Shown here: one piece after another, positions 9,983 to 19,524 of the stretch | Layout of the letters: the number at the start of each line of letters is the position of its first letter | Position numbering within the stretch: the first letter of the stretch is position 1 | Assembly (NCBI RefSeq): GCF_000412335.2 | Contig: NZ_KE161030.1 | Location: 4,812,801 to 4,876,800, forward strand | Source of the DNA: Cedecea davisae DSM 4568 | GTDB taxonomy: Bacteria > Pseudomonadota > Gammaproteobacteria > Enterobacterales > Enterobacteriaceae | Reading direction: 5' to 3' | DNA: 64,000 bases | Notes under the pieces: generated by a model | The model's database searches: none | The model's input: only the letters and a program-made list of their open reading frames with translations | What the model was told of the DNA's origin: nothing | Translations under genes and position numbers: made by a program

Positions 9983-11058
9983 CAACACTGATTCACGTTT
10001 TGGGATCTGATATCCCGCATCATAATCAGACGGTACTGCGTTTTTTCAATGACGTTTTAGCCGCCACGACTCCCCATGCTCAGGAATTTATGGTGGTCTC
10101 CGGGGATAGCTCTCTGCCGTCCGCTTTTCCGTCTCTTTCCGTCTCGCTTTACGCCTCTAAGCAGGCCGTCGCTGCTGAAGTGCTGGCAAAAGCACGAGCC
10201 AACCGCCAGCAGCGTTTTTTCTTCCACGGGCAGTTTAACAGCAGTCTGTGGATTGCTTTATTAACCGGCGGTCTGAAACCGGAACAGGTGAACTGGCATA
10301 TCTGGGGTGCCGACCTTTACGAGGTTTCCCGTAGCTTTAAATTCCGCCTGTTTTACCAGTTGCGCCGGTTTGCTCAGGGGCGCGTTGGGCAGATCTTTGC
10401 GACTCGCGGCGATTTAAACTATTTCCATCAGCGGCATCCGCAGGTGCCGGGTGAACTACTTTATTTCCCTACGCGCATGGACCCGAGCCTTAACGCAATG
10501 GCTACGGACAAAGAACCCGATAAGCAGTTGACGCTGCTGGTGGGCAATTCCGGCGACCGCAGTAACCAGCACATTGCCGCGCTTAAGGCCATTCACCAGC
10601 AGTTTGGCGACGCGGTTCGCGTGGTGGTGCCGATGGGCTATCCTGATAATAACCAGCCGTATATCTCGGAAGTACAGCAGGCCGGGAAAGCCTTATTCAG
10701 CCCGGAAAATCTGCAAGTGCTGACGGAAAAAATCGAATTCAACGCCTACCTGGCTCTGCTCCGGCAGTGCGACCTGGGTTATTTCGTTTTTGAACGCCAG
10801 CAGGGCATTGGTACGCTGTGTCTGCTTATTCAGGCCGGGATCCCTTGCGTACTGAATCGCAAAAATCCTTTCTGGCAGGATATGGTTGAGCAGCATGTTC
10901 CGGTGCTGTTCACCGAAGATGCGCTGGATGAAGCGACCGTGCGTGAAGCGCAGCGTCAGCTTCGCCTGCTGGATAAGCAGAATATCGCCTTCTTTAACCC
11001 GGGCTTTATCGACGGTTGGCACCAGGCCCTTAACGTGGCCGCGGGAGAGAATGAATGA
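9979..11058 (+). CDS. wecF: Fuc4NAc transferase
   Basis: Peripheral inner-membrane glycosyltransferase (359 residues; GT56) that adds Fuc4NAc to lipid II to give ECA lipid III. Visible family features are the [16 protein letters not shown] start, [22 protein letters not shown] and the C-terminal [17 protein letters not shown] nucleotide-sugar region. It overlaps wzxE and wzyE by four bases at each end. Confidence 0.95.
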   Translation: MTTLIHVLGSDIPHHNQTVLRFFNDVLAATTPHAQEFMVVSGDSSLPSAFPSLSVSLYASKQAVAAEVLAKARANRQQRFFFHGQFNSSLWIALLTGGLKPEQVNWHIWGADLYEVSRSFKFRLFYQLRRFAQGRVGQIFATRGDLNYFHQRHPQVPGELLYFPTRMDPSLNAMATDKEPDKQLTLLVGNSGDRSNQHIAALKAIHQQFGDAVRVVVPMGYPDNNQPYISEVQQAGKALFSPENLQVLTEKIEFNAYLALLRQCDLGYFVFERQQGIGTLCLLIQAGIPCVLNRKNPFWQDMVEQHVPVLFTEDALDEATVREAQRQLRLLDKQNIAFFNPGFIDGWHQALNVAAGENE

Positions 11059-12416
11059 GCCTCACGCAATTTGGCGGTTTATTTGTCGTCTGGTTCCTGT
11101 CGGTCATGTTCATCGGGCTGCTGACTTACCAGGAGTTCCGTCGTGTACGATTTAACTTCAACGTATTCTTCTCGCTGCTCTACCTGCTGACCTTTTTCTT
11201 TGGTTTTCCGTTCACCTGTACCCTGGTGTTCCGGTTCGGCGTTGCCGTGGTGCCTGCGGACGTCCTGCTTCAGGCGCAGCTTGCGGCAGCATGCTTCTAC
11301 GGGATTTATTACGTCAGCTATAAAACCCGGCTGCGGGCCAAAAGTGAGGGCAGAGAACGCCGCCCATTATTCCGGATGAACCGCGTCGAGACGCATCTTA
11401 CCTGGCTCATGCTGGTGCTGGTGGCGCTTATCAGCGTGGGGATTTTCTTCGCCCACAACGGGTTCCTGCTGTTTAAGCTGCACTCTTACAGTCAAATTTT
11501 CTCCAGCGAAGTTTCCGGGGTAGCGCTCAAACGTTTCTTCTACTTCTTTATCCCTGCGATGCTTGTGGTGTATTTCCTGCGTCAGGATAGCCGCGCCTGG
11601 ATTTTCTTCCTGGTGAGCACCGTGGCCTTTGGTCTGCTGACTTACATGATTGTGGGCGGCACGCGCGCCAATATCATCATCGCCTTTGCCATCTTCCTGT
11701 TTATCGGCATTATCCGCGGCTGGATCTCGCTGTGGATGCTGGCGGCGGCGGGCGTGCTGGGTATTGTCGGTATGTTCTGGCTGGCGCTAAAGCGCTACGG
11801 ACTGAACGTCAGCGGAGACGAAGCGTTTTATACCTTCCTCTACCTGACGCGCGATACCTTTTCGCCGTGGGAGAACCTGGGGCTGCTGCTGCAAAACTAC
11901 GATAAAATCGAGTTTCAGGGGCTGGCTCCAATTATCCGCGACTTCTACGTATTTATTCCCGGTTGGCTGTGGCCGGACCGGCCTGGTACCGTGTTGAATA
12001 CTGCGAACTACTTTACCTGGCAGGTGCTTAATAATCACTCCGGGCTGGCCATTTCACCGACGCTGATTGGTTCGCTGGTGGTCATGGGCGGCGTGTGGTT
12101 TATTCCACTTGGCGCGGTTGTGGTGGGACTCATCATCAAATGGTTTGACTGGCTTTATGAGCTGGCAAATCGGGAAGCGAACCGCTACAAAGCCGCGATA
12201 ATCTACGCATTCTGCTTCGGGGCCATTTTCAATATGATTGTGCTGGCCCGCGAAGGGCTGGACTCATTCGTTTCGCGAGTGGTGTTTTTCCTGGTAATTT
12301 TTGGCGCATGCCTGGTAGCGGCCAAACTTCTTTATTGGCTATTTGAAAGCGCGGGACTTATTCATCAGCGCCTGCGCCGCGTGTCTCGTCCCGTGACGAA
12401 TACGCAAAATGCATGA
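11055..12416 (+). CDS. wzyE: ECA polymerase
   Basis: Inner-membrane polymerase (453 residues, about 11 hydrophobic segments) that joins ECA trisaccharide repeats on undecaprenyl pyrophosphate in the periplasm. Length and order fit the WzyE family, and a conserved periplasmic loop ([21 protein letters not shown]) lies near residues 305-325. Start and stop overlap the neighbouring genes. The C-terminal tail after about residue 435 is basic and cytoplasmic. Confidence 0.95.
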   Translation: MSLTQFGGLFVVWFLSVMFIGLLTYQEFRRVRFNFNVFFSLLYLLTFFFGFPFTCTLVFRFGVAVVPADVLLQAQLAAACFYGIYYVSYKTRLRAKSEGRERRPLFRMNRVETHLTWLMLVLVALISVGIFFAHNGFLLFKLHSYSQIFSSEVSGVALKRFFYFFIPAMLVVYFLRQDSRAWIFFLVSTVAFGLLTYMIVGGTRANIIIAFAIFLFIGIIRGWISLWMLAAAGVLGIVGMFWLALKRYGLNVSGDEAFYTFLYLTRDTFSPWENLGLLLQNYDKIEFQGLAPIIRDFYVFIPGWLWPDRPGTVLNTANYFTWQVLNNHSGLAISPTLIGSLVVMGGVWFIPLGAVVVGLIIKWFDWLYELANREANRYKAAIIYAFCFGAIFNMIVLAREGLDSFVSRVVFFLVIFGACLVAAKLLYWLFESAGLIHQRLRRVSRPVTNTQNA

Positions 12417-12427
12417 CAAGGATATTC

Positions 12428-13168
12428 ATGAATAACCCTATTGATGCCCCTTTTTACTCGATTCGAGGCCTCAATCTGCTGGGGTGGCGAGATATGCAGC
12501 ACGCGCTGGACTATCTCTATGCCGACGGCCACCTGCGGCAGGGAACGCTGGTGGCGATTAATGCTGAAAAAGTGCTTACCGCAGAAGATGATGAGCAAGT
12601 TCGCGGCCTTATTGCCGTAGCGGAATATAAATATGCCGATGGTATCAGCGTCGTACGTTCAATCCGCAAAAAATACCCTGAAGCGCGGGTAAACCGTGTC
12701 GCAGGGGCCGACCTGTGGGAAGCGCTGATGCAGCGTGCCGGGCGGGAAGGTACGCCGGTCTTTTTGATAGGCGGCAAGCCCGAGGTGCTGGCACAAACCG
12801 AGGCAAAATTGCGCCAGCTTTGGCAGGTTAACATCGTTGGCAGCCAGGACGGTTATTTCACGGCATTGCAGCGGCAGGCGCTGTTTGAGCGAGTGCGCGA
12901 CAGCGGAGCCGCCATTGTGACGGTAGCCATGGGCTCTCCACGCCAGGAGCTCCTGATGCAGGAATGCCGCAAGGTTCATCCTCATGCGCTGTATATGGGC
13001 GTGGGCGGGACTTATGATGTCTTTACCGGGCGCGTAAAGCGTGCGCCAAAGATCTGGCAAAATCTCGGTCTTGAATGGTTGTACCGCCTGCTTTCACAGC
13101 CGAGCCGGATTAAACGCCAACTGAGACTGCTGCGTTACCAGGGCTGGCACTTTAGCGGCAAGCTCTGA
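12428..13168 (+). CDS. wecG: UDP-ManNAcA transferase
   Basis: WecG/TagA/CpsF family glycosyltransferase (GT26, 246 residues) that adds ManNAcA to lipid I to form lipid II. Conserved blocks are [42 protein letters not shown] and [12 protein letters not shown]. The ATG at 12428 aligns with the E. coli start and has AAGGATA before it; an in-frame ATG at 12413 overlaps the wzyE stop and would add five residues. It is the last gene of the operon. Confidence 0.95.
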   Translation: MNNPIDAPFYSIRGLNLLGWRDMQHALDYLYADGHLRQGTLVAINAEKVLTAEDDEQVRGLIAVAEYKYADGISVVRSIRKKYPEARVNRVAGADLWEALMQRAGREGTPVFLIGGKPEVLAQTEAKLRQLWQVNIVGSQDGYFTALQRQALFERVRDSGAAIVTVAMGSPRQELLMQECRKVHPHALYMGVGGTYDVFTGRVKRAPKIWQNLGLEWLYRLLSQPSRIKRQLRLLRYQGWHFSGKL

Positions 13169-13173
13169 CTCAT

Positions 13174-13199
13174 AACGCGCCCATCCGGGCGCGTTTTTA
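13174..13199 (+). terminator. ECA operon terminator
   Basis: A perfect 9-bp stem AACGCGCCC / GGGCGCGTT around the four-base loop ATCC, followed by TTTTTAC. It begins five bases after the wecG stop and closes the operon. Confidence 0.9.
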
Positions 13200-13419
13200 C
13201 TTCCGCGATTTTCCACCACTCTCCTTGCGATTTGTTACGCGTTTATTTGTAATTTTTTAAAAAATGCGAAACCATTGCGCCCACTCAATGCAGTGCCGTA
13301 GTGATGTTGCGCCAGCAAATCTATTGCCGGTGCTGCATGGCCTGTTATTGAGCTATGGCTTTGACCATCACAATAACCGGTAAAAACCGGAGTAAAAGCA
13401 AACACAAAACAGAGGATTT

Positions 13420-14805
13420 ATGGCAGAGAAACAAGCAGAGCTGCAGCGCGGGCTGGAAGCTCGACATATTGAACTTATTGCCCTTGGGGGGACAATTGGC
13501 GTTGGCCTGTTTATGGGCGCCGCCAGTACCCTGAAGTGGGCGGGCCCCTCGGTATTGCTGGCGTACATTGTTGCGGGCCTGTTCGTCTTCTTCATTATGC
13601 GTTCGATGGGGGAGATGCTGTTCCTTGAACCGGTAGCCGGTTCCTTCGCGGTTTATGCCCACCGTTATATGAGCCCTTTCTTTGGCTATCTTACCGCCTG
13701 GTCCTACTGGTTTATGTGGATGGCGGTGGGGATCTCCGAGATAACGGCGATAGGCGTTTATGTCCAGTACTGGTTCCCTGATTTACCCCAGTGGCTCCCG
13801 GCTATCTTTGCCGTTGGCCTTGTCGCGCTGGCAAACCTTGCCGCAGTGCGCCTGTACGGTGAAATAGAGTTCTGGTTCGCAATGATTAAGGTCACGACCA
13901 TTATTGTGATGATTGTCGTGGGTCTTGGGGTTATCTTTTTCGGATTTGGGAATCACGGCCAGGCCATCGGCTTTAGCAACCTGACCGAGCACGGCGGCTT
14001 CTTTGCCGGAGGCTGGAAGGGCTTCCTGACGGCATTATGTATTGTTGTGGCTTCCTATCAGGGTGTTGAGCTTATCGGCATTACCGCCGGTGAAGCGAAG
14101 AACCCGCAGGTCACTTTGCGCAGCGCCGTGGGTAAAGTTTTATGGCGTATTCTGATTTTCTATGTGGGCGCCATTTTCGTTATCGTGACTATCTTCCCGT
14201 GGAACCAGATTGGCACCACCGGCAGCCCGTTTGTGCTGACCTTCGCCAAAATCGGCATTACCGCGGCGGCAGGTATTATCAACTTTGTGGTGCTGACCGC
14301 CGCGCTCTCCGGCTGTAATAGCGGGATGTATAGCTGCGGGCGTATGCTGTATGCGTTGGCTAAAAATCGCCAGCTACCGGCTAAAATGGCTAAAGTCTCG
14401 CGCAGCGGCGTGCCGGTGGCAGGCGTTGCCGTTTCCATTGTGATTTTGCTGCTTGGTTCATGCCTGAATTACGTTATCCCTAACCCACAGCGCGTATTCG
14501 TTTATGTCTACAGCGCCAGCGTATTGCCGGGAATGGTGCCATGGTTTGTTATCCTGATAAGCCAGATTCGCTTCCGTAAAGCGCATCGCCAGGCGATTGC
14601 CAGCCATCCTTTCCGTTCCATTATGTTCCCGTGGGCAAATTACCTGACGATGGCATTCCTGGTATGCGTGCTGGTCGGCATGGGGCTGAATGAAGACACG
14701 AGAATGTCGCTGACGGTAGGGGTTCTCTTTTTGGCCGCCGTAACGCTGATATACAAGGTCTTTGGCCTGAATAAGCATGTCGTTAGCGAAAAACTGGATG
14801 GATAA
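13420..14805 (+). CDS. thrP: Amino-acid permease YifK/ThrP (APC family)
   Basis: Twelve-segment inner-membrane proton symporter of the amino acid/polyamine/organocation family, 461 residues. YifK has been assigned as a threonine (and serine) importer, hence thrP; that is literature knowledge. The N-terminal [20 protein letters not shown] motif is the family signature. The ribosome site is AGAGG before ATG. The leader just upstream is C/A-rich (AAACACAAAAC), the type of sequence bound by the GcvB small RNA, which controls yifK in Salmonella; a direct site here is inference. Confidence 0.93.
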   Translation: MAEKQAELQRGLEARHIELIALGGTIGVGLFMGAASTLKWAGPSVLLAYIVAGLFVFFIMRSMGEMLFLEPVAGSFAVYAHRYMSPFFGYLTAWSYWFMWMAVGISEITAIGVYVQYWFPDLPQWLPAIFAVGLVALANLAAVRLYGEIEFWFAMIKVTTIIVMIVVGLGVIFFGFGNHGQAIGFSNLTEHGGFFAGGWKGFLTALCIVVASYQGVELIGITAGEAKNPQVTLRSAVGKVLWRILIFYVGAIFVIVTIFPWNQIGTTGSPFVLTFAKIGITAAAGIINFVVLTAALSGCNSGMYSCGRMLYALAKNRQLPAKMAKVSRSGVPVAGVAVSIVILLLGSCLNYVIPNPQRVFVYVYSASVLPGMVPWFVILISQIRFRKAHRQAIASHPFRSIMFPWANYLTMAFLVCVLVGMGLNEDTRMSLTVGVLFLAAVTLIYKVFGLNKHVVSEKLDG

Positions 14806-14869
14806 GCATCAGGATGCGCAAAGCATAACCAAACGCGCAGTTTTGCGAGTATTTTATTGAAATAACCAC

Positions 14870-14898
14870 TAGACAGCTGAGCACGAAGCCCGTATTAT
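14870..14898 (+). promoter_or_regulatory. tRNA operon promoter
   Basis: TAGACA (14870-14875), a 17-base spacer, then TATTAT (14893-14898) lies 21 bases before tRNA-Arg. The downstream discriminator (CCGACCCC) is GC-rich, as in promoters under stringent control. Confidence 0.75.
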
Positions 14899-14919
14899 CC
14901 GACCCCGCAACGGCGCTAC

Positions 14920-14996
<77 letters not shown>

Positions 14997-15051
14997 TTTT
15001 ATATGGCGCTAGAGCTGCGGTGGTATTTATACCGCGTGAAAGATTGACAGT

Positions 15052-15128
15052 GGTGGCTATAGCTCAGTTGGTAGAGCCCTGGATTGTGATTCCAGTTGTC
15101 GTGGGTTCGAGTCCCATTAGCCACCCCA
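15052..15128 (+). tRNA. hisR: tRNA-His (GTG)
   Basis: A 77-nt tRNA with the extra 5' G at position -1 that histidyl-tRNA synthetase requires, anticodon GTG in GGATTGTGATTCC, and encoded CCA. The T loop reads GGTTCGAGTCC, differing by one base from the E. coli gene as I remember it. Confidence 0.97.
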
Positions 15129-15143
15129 TTAATTTAGATGTAT

Positions 15144-15230
15144 GCGAAGGTGGCGGAATTGGTAGACGCGCTAGCTTCAGGTGTTAGTGTTCTTACGGAC
15201 GTGAGGGTTCAAGTCCCTCTCTTCGCACCA
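15144..15230 (+). tRNA. leuT: tRNA-Leu (CAG)
   Basis: An 87-nt class II tRNA with a long variable arm, acceptor stem GCGAAGG / CTTCGC, anticodon CAG in CTTCAGGTG, and encoded CCA. It lies 15 bases after hisR, so both come from one precursor. Confidence 0.97.
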
Positions 15231-15264
15231 CACCTAAATTAATAAAGCATTAAGGGCAGTATTT

Positions 15265-15341
15265 CGGCGAGTAGCGCAGCTTGGTAGCGCAACTGGTTTG
15301 GGACCAGTGGGTCGGAGGTTCGAATCCTCTCTCGCCGACCA
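15265..15341 (+). tRNA. proM: tRNA-Pro (TGG), copy 1
   Basis: A 77-nt tRNA with acceptor stem CGGCGAG / CTCGCCG, anticodon TGG in GTTTGGGAC, and encoded ACCA. It is the normal last gene of the argX cluster and is followed by its own terminator at 15350. A second, identical copy lies 180 bases downstream. Confidence 0.97.
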
Positions 15342-15349
15342 CATTTTGA

Positions 15350-15374
15350 AAGCCCTGCTAAAGCAGGGTTTTTG
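15350..15374 (+). terminator. Terminator after proM copy 1
   Basis: Stem CCCTGC / GCAGGG with the four-base loop TAAA, then TTTTT. It lies between the two proM copies, so copy 2 depends on read-through or on its own promoter, which I cannot identify. Confidence 0.75.
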
Positions 15375-15444
15375 CTTTCGACACCGAATGTTTAAGCTCA
15401 CAGAGTTTAGCCGAGTGTAGAAAGCGGCAGTAAAAGCAGTATTT

Positions 15445-15521
15445 CGGCGAGTAGCGCAGCTTGGTAGCGCAACTGGTTTGGGACCAGTGGGTCGGAGGTT
15501 CGAATCCTCTCTCGCCGACCA
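15445..15521 (+). tRNA. proM: tRNA-Pro (TGG), copy 2
   Basis: Base-for-base identical to the copy at 15265-15341, including ACCA, and preceded by the same GCAGTATTT, so this is a recent duplication of about 90 bases. Its last 19 bases begin a 147-bp tandem repeat array. Confidence 0.95.
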
Positions 15522-15525
15522 CCTT

Positions 15526-15556
15526 AAAAAAGGCCAGCTTTCGAGCTGGCCTTTTT
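15526..15556 (+). terminator. Terminator 1 of the proM array
   Basis: AAAAAAGGCCAGCT / AGCTGGCCTTTTT hairpin directly after proM copy 2. A-runs and T-runs on both sides make it potentially bidirectional. The same element recurs every 147 bases. Confidence 0.9.
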
Positions 15557-15672
15557 GCATCCGTAATTAAAGAGGATGAGAACCTCCGAAGGAGGTTTGA
15601 GCCGAGCGCAGCGAGACAACGTTGCTTTAGCAACGGCCCGTAGGGGAATAATCCTCTCTCGCCGACCACCTT

Positions 15673-15703
15673 AAAAAAGGCCAGCTTTCGAGCTGGCCTT
15701 TTT
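15673..15703 (+). terminator. Terminator 2 of the proM array
   Basis: Exact copy of the hairpin at 15526-15556, 147 bases downstream. Confidence 0.88.
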
Positions 15704-15819
15704 GCATCTGAAGTTAAAGAGGATGAGAACCTCCGAAGGAGGTTTGAGCCGAGCGTAGCGAGACAACGTTGCTTCAGCAACGGCCCGCAGGGGAATAATC
15801 CTCTCTCGCCGACCACCTT

Positions 15820-15850
15820 AAAAAAGGCCAGCTTTTTAGCTGGCCTTTTT
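15820..15850 (+). terminator. Terminator 3 of the proM array
   Basis: Third copy of the hairpin; the loop reads TTTT where the first two have TTCG. It ends the array. Confidence 0.88.
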
Positions 15851-15883
15851 GCTTTTCTGAATCCACCATTTGCTCTCCGGCAT

Positions 15884-15996
15884 TGTCGTTGAACCGCGAC
15901 AAATCGCCCATTTCTCGTCTCTAAATGGAGACATATAATTCATTGATTATTAGGTGATTTTAAATTGAATCGGTTAACCGTCTCTTATGGGAGACA
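15884..15996 (+). promoter_or_regulatory. Three GlrR-type activator sites upstream of glmZ
   Basis: Three sites fit the GlrR (QseF) consensus TGTC-N10-GACA: 15884-15901 is perfect, and 15916-15933 and 15979-15996 have CGTC in the left half. They lie about 115-225 bases before a sigma-54-type promoter, the expected position for enhancer-bound activators. Published work on enterobacterial glmY/glmZ describes three such sites for the GlrK/GlrR system; I match it from memory. Confidence 0.8.
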
Positions 15997-16109
15997 CTCT
16001 GGTTAAGCGGGGCTGGCGCACTTTATCTCTCAGGCAGCAAAATTCCCTCCGAACTAATACTATGAAACTACTAATATTAGCGGTTGGTTTACTTTTCAAA
16101 TGCAAACAT

Positions 16110-16129
16110 GGCATGCATTGTGCAATAAT
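16110..16129 (+). promoter_or_regulatory. Overlapping sigma-54 and sigma-70 promoter of glmZ
   Basis: TGGCATGCATTGTGCA (16109-16124) has the invariant GG (-24) and GC (-12) of sigma-54 promoters with 12-base register, predicting a start at about 16134, two bases from the GlmZ 5' end. AATAAT at 16124-16129 could serve sigma-70 at the same place. Dual promoters of this kind are known for glmZ in some enterobacteria. Confidence 0.72.
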
Positions 16130-16135
16130 AACCGG

Positions 16136-16341
16136 GTAGATGCTCATTCCACTTCTTATGTTCGCTTAGGCTTCATAAACCAAGGAATGACGCAGAGCCA
16201 ATTACGGTGCTTATCGTCCACCCACAGATGTCGCCCCAAAGGGGTCTCATCCAACACCATGGACATAACGTTGAGTGAAGCACCACTTAGTTGTCAAACA
16301 GACCTGTTTTAACACCAGCCAATTGGCTGGTGTTTTTTTTT
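16136..16341 (+). ncRNA. glmZ: GlmZ small regulatory RNA
   Basis: Hfq-dependent small RNA that base-pairs with glmS mRNA to activate synthesis of glucosamine-6-phosphate synthase; it is inactivated by RapZ-guided RNase E cleavage and protected by GlmY. The sequence begins GTAGATGCTCATTCC and shares long blocks with the E. coli RNA as I remember it, including GGAATGACGCAGAGCC, GGTGCTTATCGTCCAC, ACGTTGAGTGAAGCACC and CAGACCTGTTTTAAC. It ends in a strong terminator (ACACCAGCCA / TGGCTGGTGT then nine T). Its place next to hemY is that of E. coli. A 70-codon ORF across it (16100-16312) is not a gene. Confidence 0.92.
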
Positions 16342-16384
16342 GTATGCGGGAAAGAAAAGGGCGACTGAACGCCGCCCCTGAATG

Positions 16385-17581
16385 CTATGAATTGGGATTG
16401 TTTTGCAGCGTCAACAACAGGCCATCGCGGCGCATCATTGCGGCTTCTTCCGGTTTGTGAAGCTTGTCGAGAGAGTCCGCAAGCCAGGCATAATCGAAGG
16501 CATCCGGGCGCTGTTTAATCGCTTCGCGGAACGCATCCGCCGCCTGCTGCCATTCACCATGCTTCATCAGCAACTGGCCCAGCGTACTTTGCAGTAGAGG
16601 AAGCGCACCCTGGGTTTTGATCTGCAGGCGCAGCGCTTTCTCGAGCTGTTCCGGGTTGCCTGACTTCAGGCGCGGCATCAGCAGCACCAGACGATCGTCG
16701 TACTGGCGTTTCAATCCGTCGAGAACTATCTCCTGGGCGGCATCGCTATCGTCACATTCGATCAAATGCTCGGCCATTGCCACCTGCAACGTGGTTTGAT
16801 GACGCGTTTTGCGGCTCTGGTTGCGCCACCAGCTTTTCAGCCCGTCGTTACCTTGATCGGCCATAGCCTGATCCATCAGCCCGATCCACGCTTGCTGTTG
16901 CAGAGCCGTGCGCTGTGCCTCGTCGCCTATTTGAACCTTTTCCATTGCGGGCAGAATATCCAGCAGCGAGCCCCAGGCTCCGGTTCGTAAATAGGCCTGC
17001 TCTGCCAGACGCAGCACCTCAGGGTGGCGAGGGGCAACTTCCAGAAGCTTATCAACGCCGTGTCTTGCCGCGTGGTTTTCATTACGGGCCAGCTGCAGGC
17101 GAACGCGAGTTATCTCAACAGGCAGCTGATCGTTATCCGCCAGTTCGGCAGCGCGTTCTAGATGCTGATTGGCACGGATCTCATCGCCACGCTGCTGGGC
17201 AGCTTCGGCGGCGAGAAGGTAATTCACCACCGGCTGCTCCGCATGGTCGGCATTTTTACTCATCAGCTTTTCAACTTGCTGATAATCGCCCTCGGCCAGT
17301 TTTAGCAGCGCGGCTTTGGTTTGCTTACGAGCGCGGCTGCGTTTACGGCCAAGGAACCAGCCGCGAGTGCGCGCTCCGGTGCGGAAAATACGGCGCAGCA
17401 CCCACTCGATAGCAAACAGCACGAGCATGGTCAGAACCAGAATAATGACTAAGCCGGTCACGCTGGTTTCGATGTTGTAGTTATCGGTTTGGATCAGCAC
17501 ATATCCCTGATGTCCCGCCAGCATGGGGCCGAGCACGATACCCGCAATCAGCAGCAGGAAGAGCAATAAGACTTTAATCAT
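16385..17581 (-). CDS. hemY: Inner-membrane protein HemY (tetratricopeptide-like)
   Basis: A 398-residue protein of the hemCDXY operon with two N-terminal membrane helices (about residues 1-20 and 38-62) and a large tetratricopeptide-like helical region facing the periplasm or cytoplasm. Despite the name it is not the protoporphyrinogen oxidase of other bacteria; its role in tetrapyrrole metabolism is unproven. It starts just after the hemX stop and is last in the operon. Confidence 0.94.
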   Translation of the reverse strand: MIKVLLLFLLLIAGIVLGPMLAGHQGYVLIQTDNYNIETSVTGLVIILVLTMLVLFAIEWVLRRIFRTGARTRGWFLGRKRSRARKQTKAALLKLAEGDYQQVEKLMSKNADHAEQPVVNYLLAAEAAQQRGDEIRANQHLERAAELADNDQLPVEITRVRLQLARNENHAARHGVDKLLEVAPRHPEVLRLAEQAYLRTGAWGSLLDILPAMEKVQIGDEAQRTALQQQAWIGLMDQAMADQGNDGLKSWWRNQSRKTRHQTTLQVAMAEHLIECDDSDAAQEIVLDGLKRQYDDRLVLLMPRLKSGNPEQLEKALRLQIKTQGALPLLQSTLGQLLMKHGEWQQAADAFREAIKQRPDAFDYAWLADSLDKLHKPEEAAMMRRDGLLLTLQNNPNS

Positions 17582-17583
17582 GC

Positions 17584-18759
17584 TTATTCCCCCTGGCTTA
17601 CGGCAGGAGCAGGTTGCTCAGGCGCGGAGTTAAGCGGCGCTGCGTTTGCTGTCGGCTGGGACAGCAAATTACGCACTCTGGTCTGCATCAGCTTTTCCAG
17701 CAGGGCCTGGCTTTGCAGGGTCTGCGGAATATCCATATGTATGCTCTGCTGGCTCAGGCCATCAAGCTCATCCAGAAACGCTTTAGTGGCCGAGTCGTTG
17801 GTATCGTAATAAGCGCGAACCCAGGTAGAGACGTTATCCAGCGCCTGTTTATAGGTTTCTTCCTGATGGCGAGGCACCGCCTGGGCGGCAACCAGCAGGC
17901 GAGAGCGGATGTTCTCGCGCAGGTAGATATCCTGATTTGGCGCCAGCAGCGGTACGGCGGTTTCATCGCGGCGGCGAATGGTAATAAAGCTGTCCATAAA
18001 GTTGTGCCAGCTCTTCACCAGATTTTGACGCCACTCGGTGATGCTGCCCGAAAGCTCGCTGCTGTCCGAGTCCATCGGTGAATCATCGCTGTCGTTATCG
18101 GCGAGGCGCAGGTTGTCCAGGCCGTTAGACAGCTGGTTTAGCTTGAGAATAATGCCGTCGTAATCAACCTGAGTAACCGTGGAAAGCGTCGAGATATCGT
18201 CCGTCAACGCGCGACGGGCGGTTATCAGACTTGGATCATTCATGTCCGCCAGGCTGGCATCGGCGCTTTTCAGCAGCGCGGCGGCGGTGGTCACGTCCTG
18301 GTCGCTCCACAGCTTGCGGCCGGCCAGCTTAACGAGGAAGTCGGCCTGAGCCAGCAGCCATGTTTTGGAATCACTGTCGGAAATGGTGGCTACTTTTTGC
18401 TGCACTTCGTCCAGCTGGCGCGTTAATGCAGCCTGCTGTTTCCCGGCTTCACCCAGGGCATCGGCCTGCTTCTTCAGCGTGGTTTCAAATTCGCTTTTTT
18501 GCGCATCCTGCTGTTTTTGCAGGGCGATCAGCTGGTTTGCCAGCGCATCGCTGGTTGCGGTTTGCGTGGAGACCTGATGCTTGCCATAGCTATAAAGCCC
18601 GCCGCCTAACGCCAGAGCGATGGCTATTGCTATCGCCCCCAGCGCGATGCCCGCCACGCCGGAACGACTCTTCTTCGGCGTTGATTCGGGCTGCGATGGC
18701 GTTTCCACCGTCGATGTGGTTTCCTCAACCATGGCGGAGGAATTATTTTGTTCCGTCAT
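17584..18759 (-). CDS. hemX: HemX, membrane-anchored operon partner
   Basis: A 391-residue protein, about the E. coli length (393). It has an acidic, Ser/Thr-rich N terminus, one membrane helix at about residues 35-55 ([22 protein letters not shown]), a coiled-coil of Gln/Lys/Ala-rich sequence (about 70-130) and a conserved periplasmic domain ([22 protein letters not shown]). Early annotation as a uroporphyrinogen methyltransferase is not supported: no SAM-binding methylase motifs are visible. Function unknown; it lies between hemD and hemY. Confidence 0.94.
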   Translation of the reverse strand: MTEQNNSSAMVEETTSTVETPSQPESTPKKSRSGVAGIALGAIAIAIALALGGGLYSYGKHQVSTQTATSDALANQLIALQKQQDAQKSEFETTLKKQADALGEAGKQQAALTRQLDEVQQKVATISDSDSKTWLLAQADFLVKLAGRKLWSDQDVTTAAALLKSADASLADMNDPSLITARRALTDDISTLSTVTQVDYDGIILKLNQLSNGLDNLRLADNDSDDSPMDSDSSELSGSITEWRQNLVKSWHNFMDSFITIRRRDETAVPLLAPNQDIYLRENIRSRLLVAAQAVPRHQEETYKQALDNVSTWVRAYYDTNDSATKAFLDELDGLSQQSIHMDIPQTLQSQALLEKLMQTRVRNLLSQPTANAAPLNSAPEQPAPAVSQGE

Positions 18760-18777
18760 TGTGGCGTCCTGTTATTG

Positions 18778-19524
18778 TTAGGTTTGTTGTAACGCGCGCA
18801 ACAGCGCGTCATTGTCCGCATTCGCGGCGACCTGAATATTCTGCCAGCCCATCTCCCGGGCAAGGCTCGCCAGGCGCTCGCTGACAACCAGCAGCCGGCA
18901 GCGAAGCAGCCAGTTTTCGCGGTACCAGGCTGGCGTTAGCGTGTAGAGCTGTTGCAGCATTTCACCGCTGGTCACAACCAGCGTCGAGACACCTCGTTCC
19001 CGCCAGCGGTGCGCCTCTTCTGTTCCATCATAAATGATAGCGCTTCGCTGATAACACTCACAGAAGCTTACCTGCGCGCCGCGCGCTTCAAGCGTTTCGC
19101 CCAACAGTTCACGGCCGCCGTTACCCCGCAGAATCAGCGCACGTTTTCCGGCAACATTCTGTAATTCAGGTAATTGTAGCAAGACTTCGCTGGTTTCCCG
19201 ATCTTGCGGGTAGCGAATCGGCAGATGGCTGACGGTATGCAGAGCCAGCGCCGTGGTACGGCCAATGGCAAACCAGGAGAGATGCTCAGGCCAGGTTATG
19301 CCCTGGCGGCGTAAAAGAGGGCTGGCATATTCGATAACATGCTGCGAAAGCACAAACACCAGATCGCCAGGCGCAAGCGCCGCCAGCAGGGCCGGTAGCT
19401 GAGCGAGCTGTCGGCCTGGAGAGAATTCAATAAGCGGGAAGCTATACGCCACCTGCCCGAGTGCGCGCAAACGGCTCACTAACTCTTCCCCGGCTGGGGA
19501 GGGGCGGGTGACAAGAATAGTCAT
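18778..19524 (-). CDS. hemD: Uroporphyrinogen-III synthase
   Basis: Cytoplasmic enzyme (248 residues) that closes hydroxymethylbilane with inversion of ring D to give uroporphyrinogen III, the branch point to haem, sirohaem and cobalamin. The family is poorly conserved in sequence, but [28 protein letters not shown] and [12 protein letters not shown] fit it. It overlaps hemC by four bases, so the two are translationally coupled. Confidence 0.95.
   Translation of the reverse strand: MTILVTRPSPAGEELVSRLRALGQVAYSFPLIEFSPGRQLAQLPALLAALAPGDLVFVLSQHVIEYASPLLRRQGITWPEHLSWFAIGRTTALALHTVSHLPIRYPQDRETSEVLLQLPELQNVAGKRALILRGNGGRELLGETLEARGAQVSFCECYQRSAIIYDGTEEAHRWRERGVSTLVVTSGEMLQQLYTLTPAWYRENWLLRCRLLVVSERLASLAREMGWQNIQVAANADNDALLRALQQT

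Larger units (their letters stand above)
15503..15850 (+). repeat. 147-bp tandem repeat built on the tRNA-Pro 3' end
   Basis: Units start at 15503 (inside proM copy 2) and 15650, and a partial third unit starts at 15797. Each begins with the last 19 bases of tRNA-Pro (AATCCTCTCTCGCCGACCA), followed by an intrinsic terminator hairpin (15526-15556, 15673-15703, 15820-15850). Units 1 and 2 then carry hairpins AACCTCC-GAA-GGAGGTT and GTTGC-TTTA-GCAAC; these two units differ at about six of 147 positions. AGAGGAT (15571-15577) can also pair with ATCCTCT at 15651-15657. The plan resembles the E. coli tyrT locus, where 178-bp repeats each start with 19 bases of tRNA-Tyr. Confidence 0.93.

Noticed and set aside
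15234..15816. Overlapping - strand ORFs of 108 and 152 codons across the proM copies and repeat array
   Set aside because: They are read antisense through two tRNA genes and the tandem repeats; the internal protein repeats simply mirror the DNA repeats. These are typical false gene calls.
15503..15850. Possible CRISPR array
   Set aside because: The period is 147 bases, whole units including the spacers are near-identical, and no cas genes are present. It is a tRNA-derived tandem duplication.
16100..16312. A 70-codon + strand ORF
   Set aside because: It lies on the GlmZ small RNA, whose conserved blocks and terminator explain the sequence.
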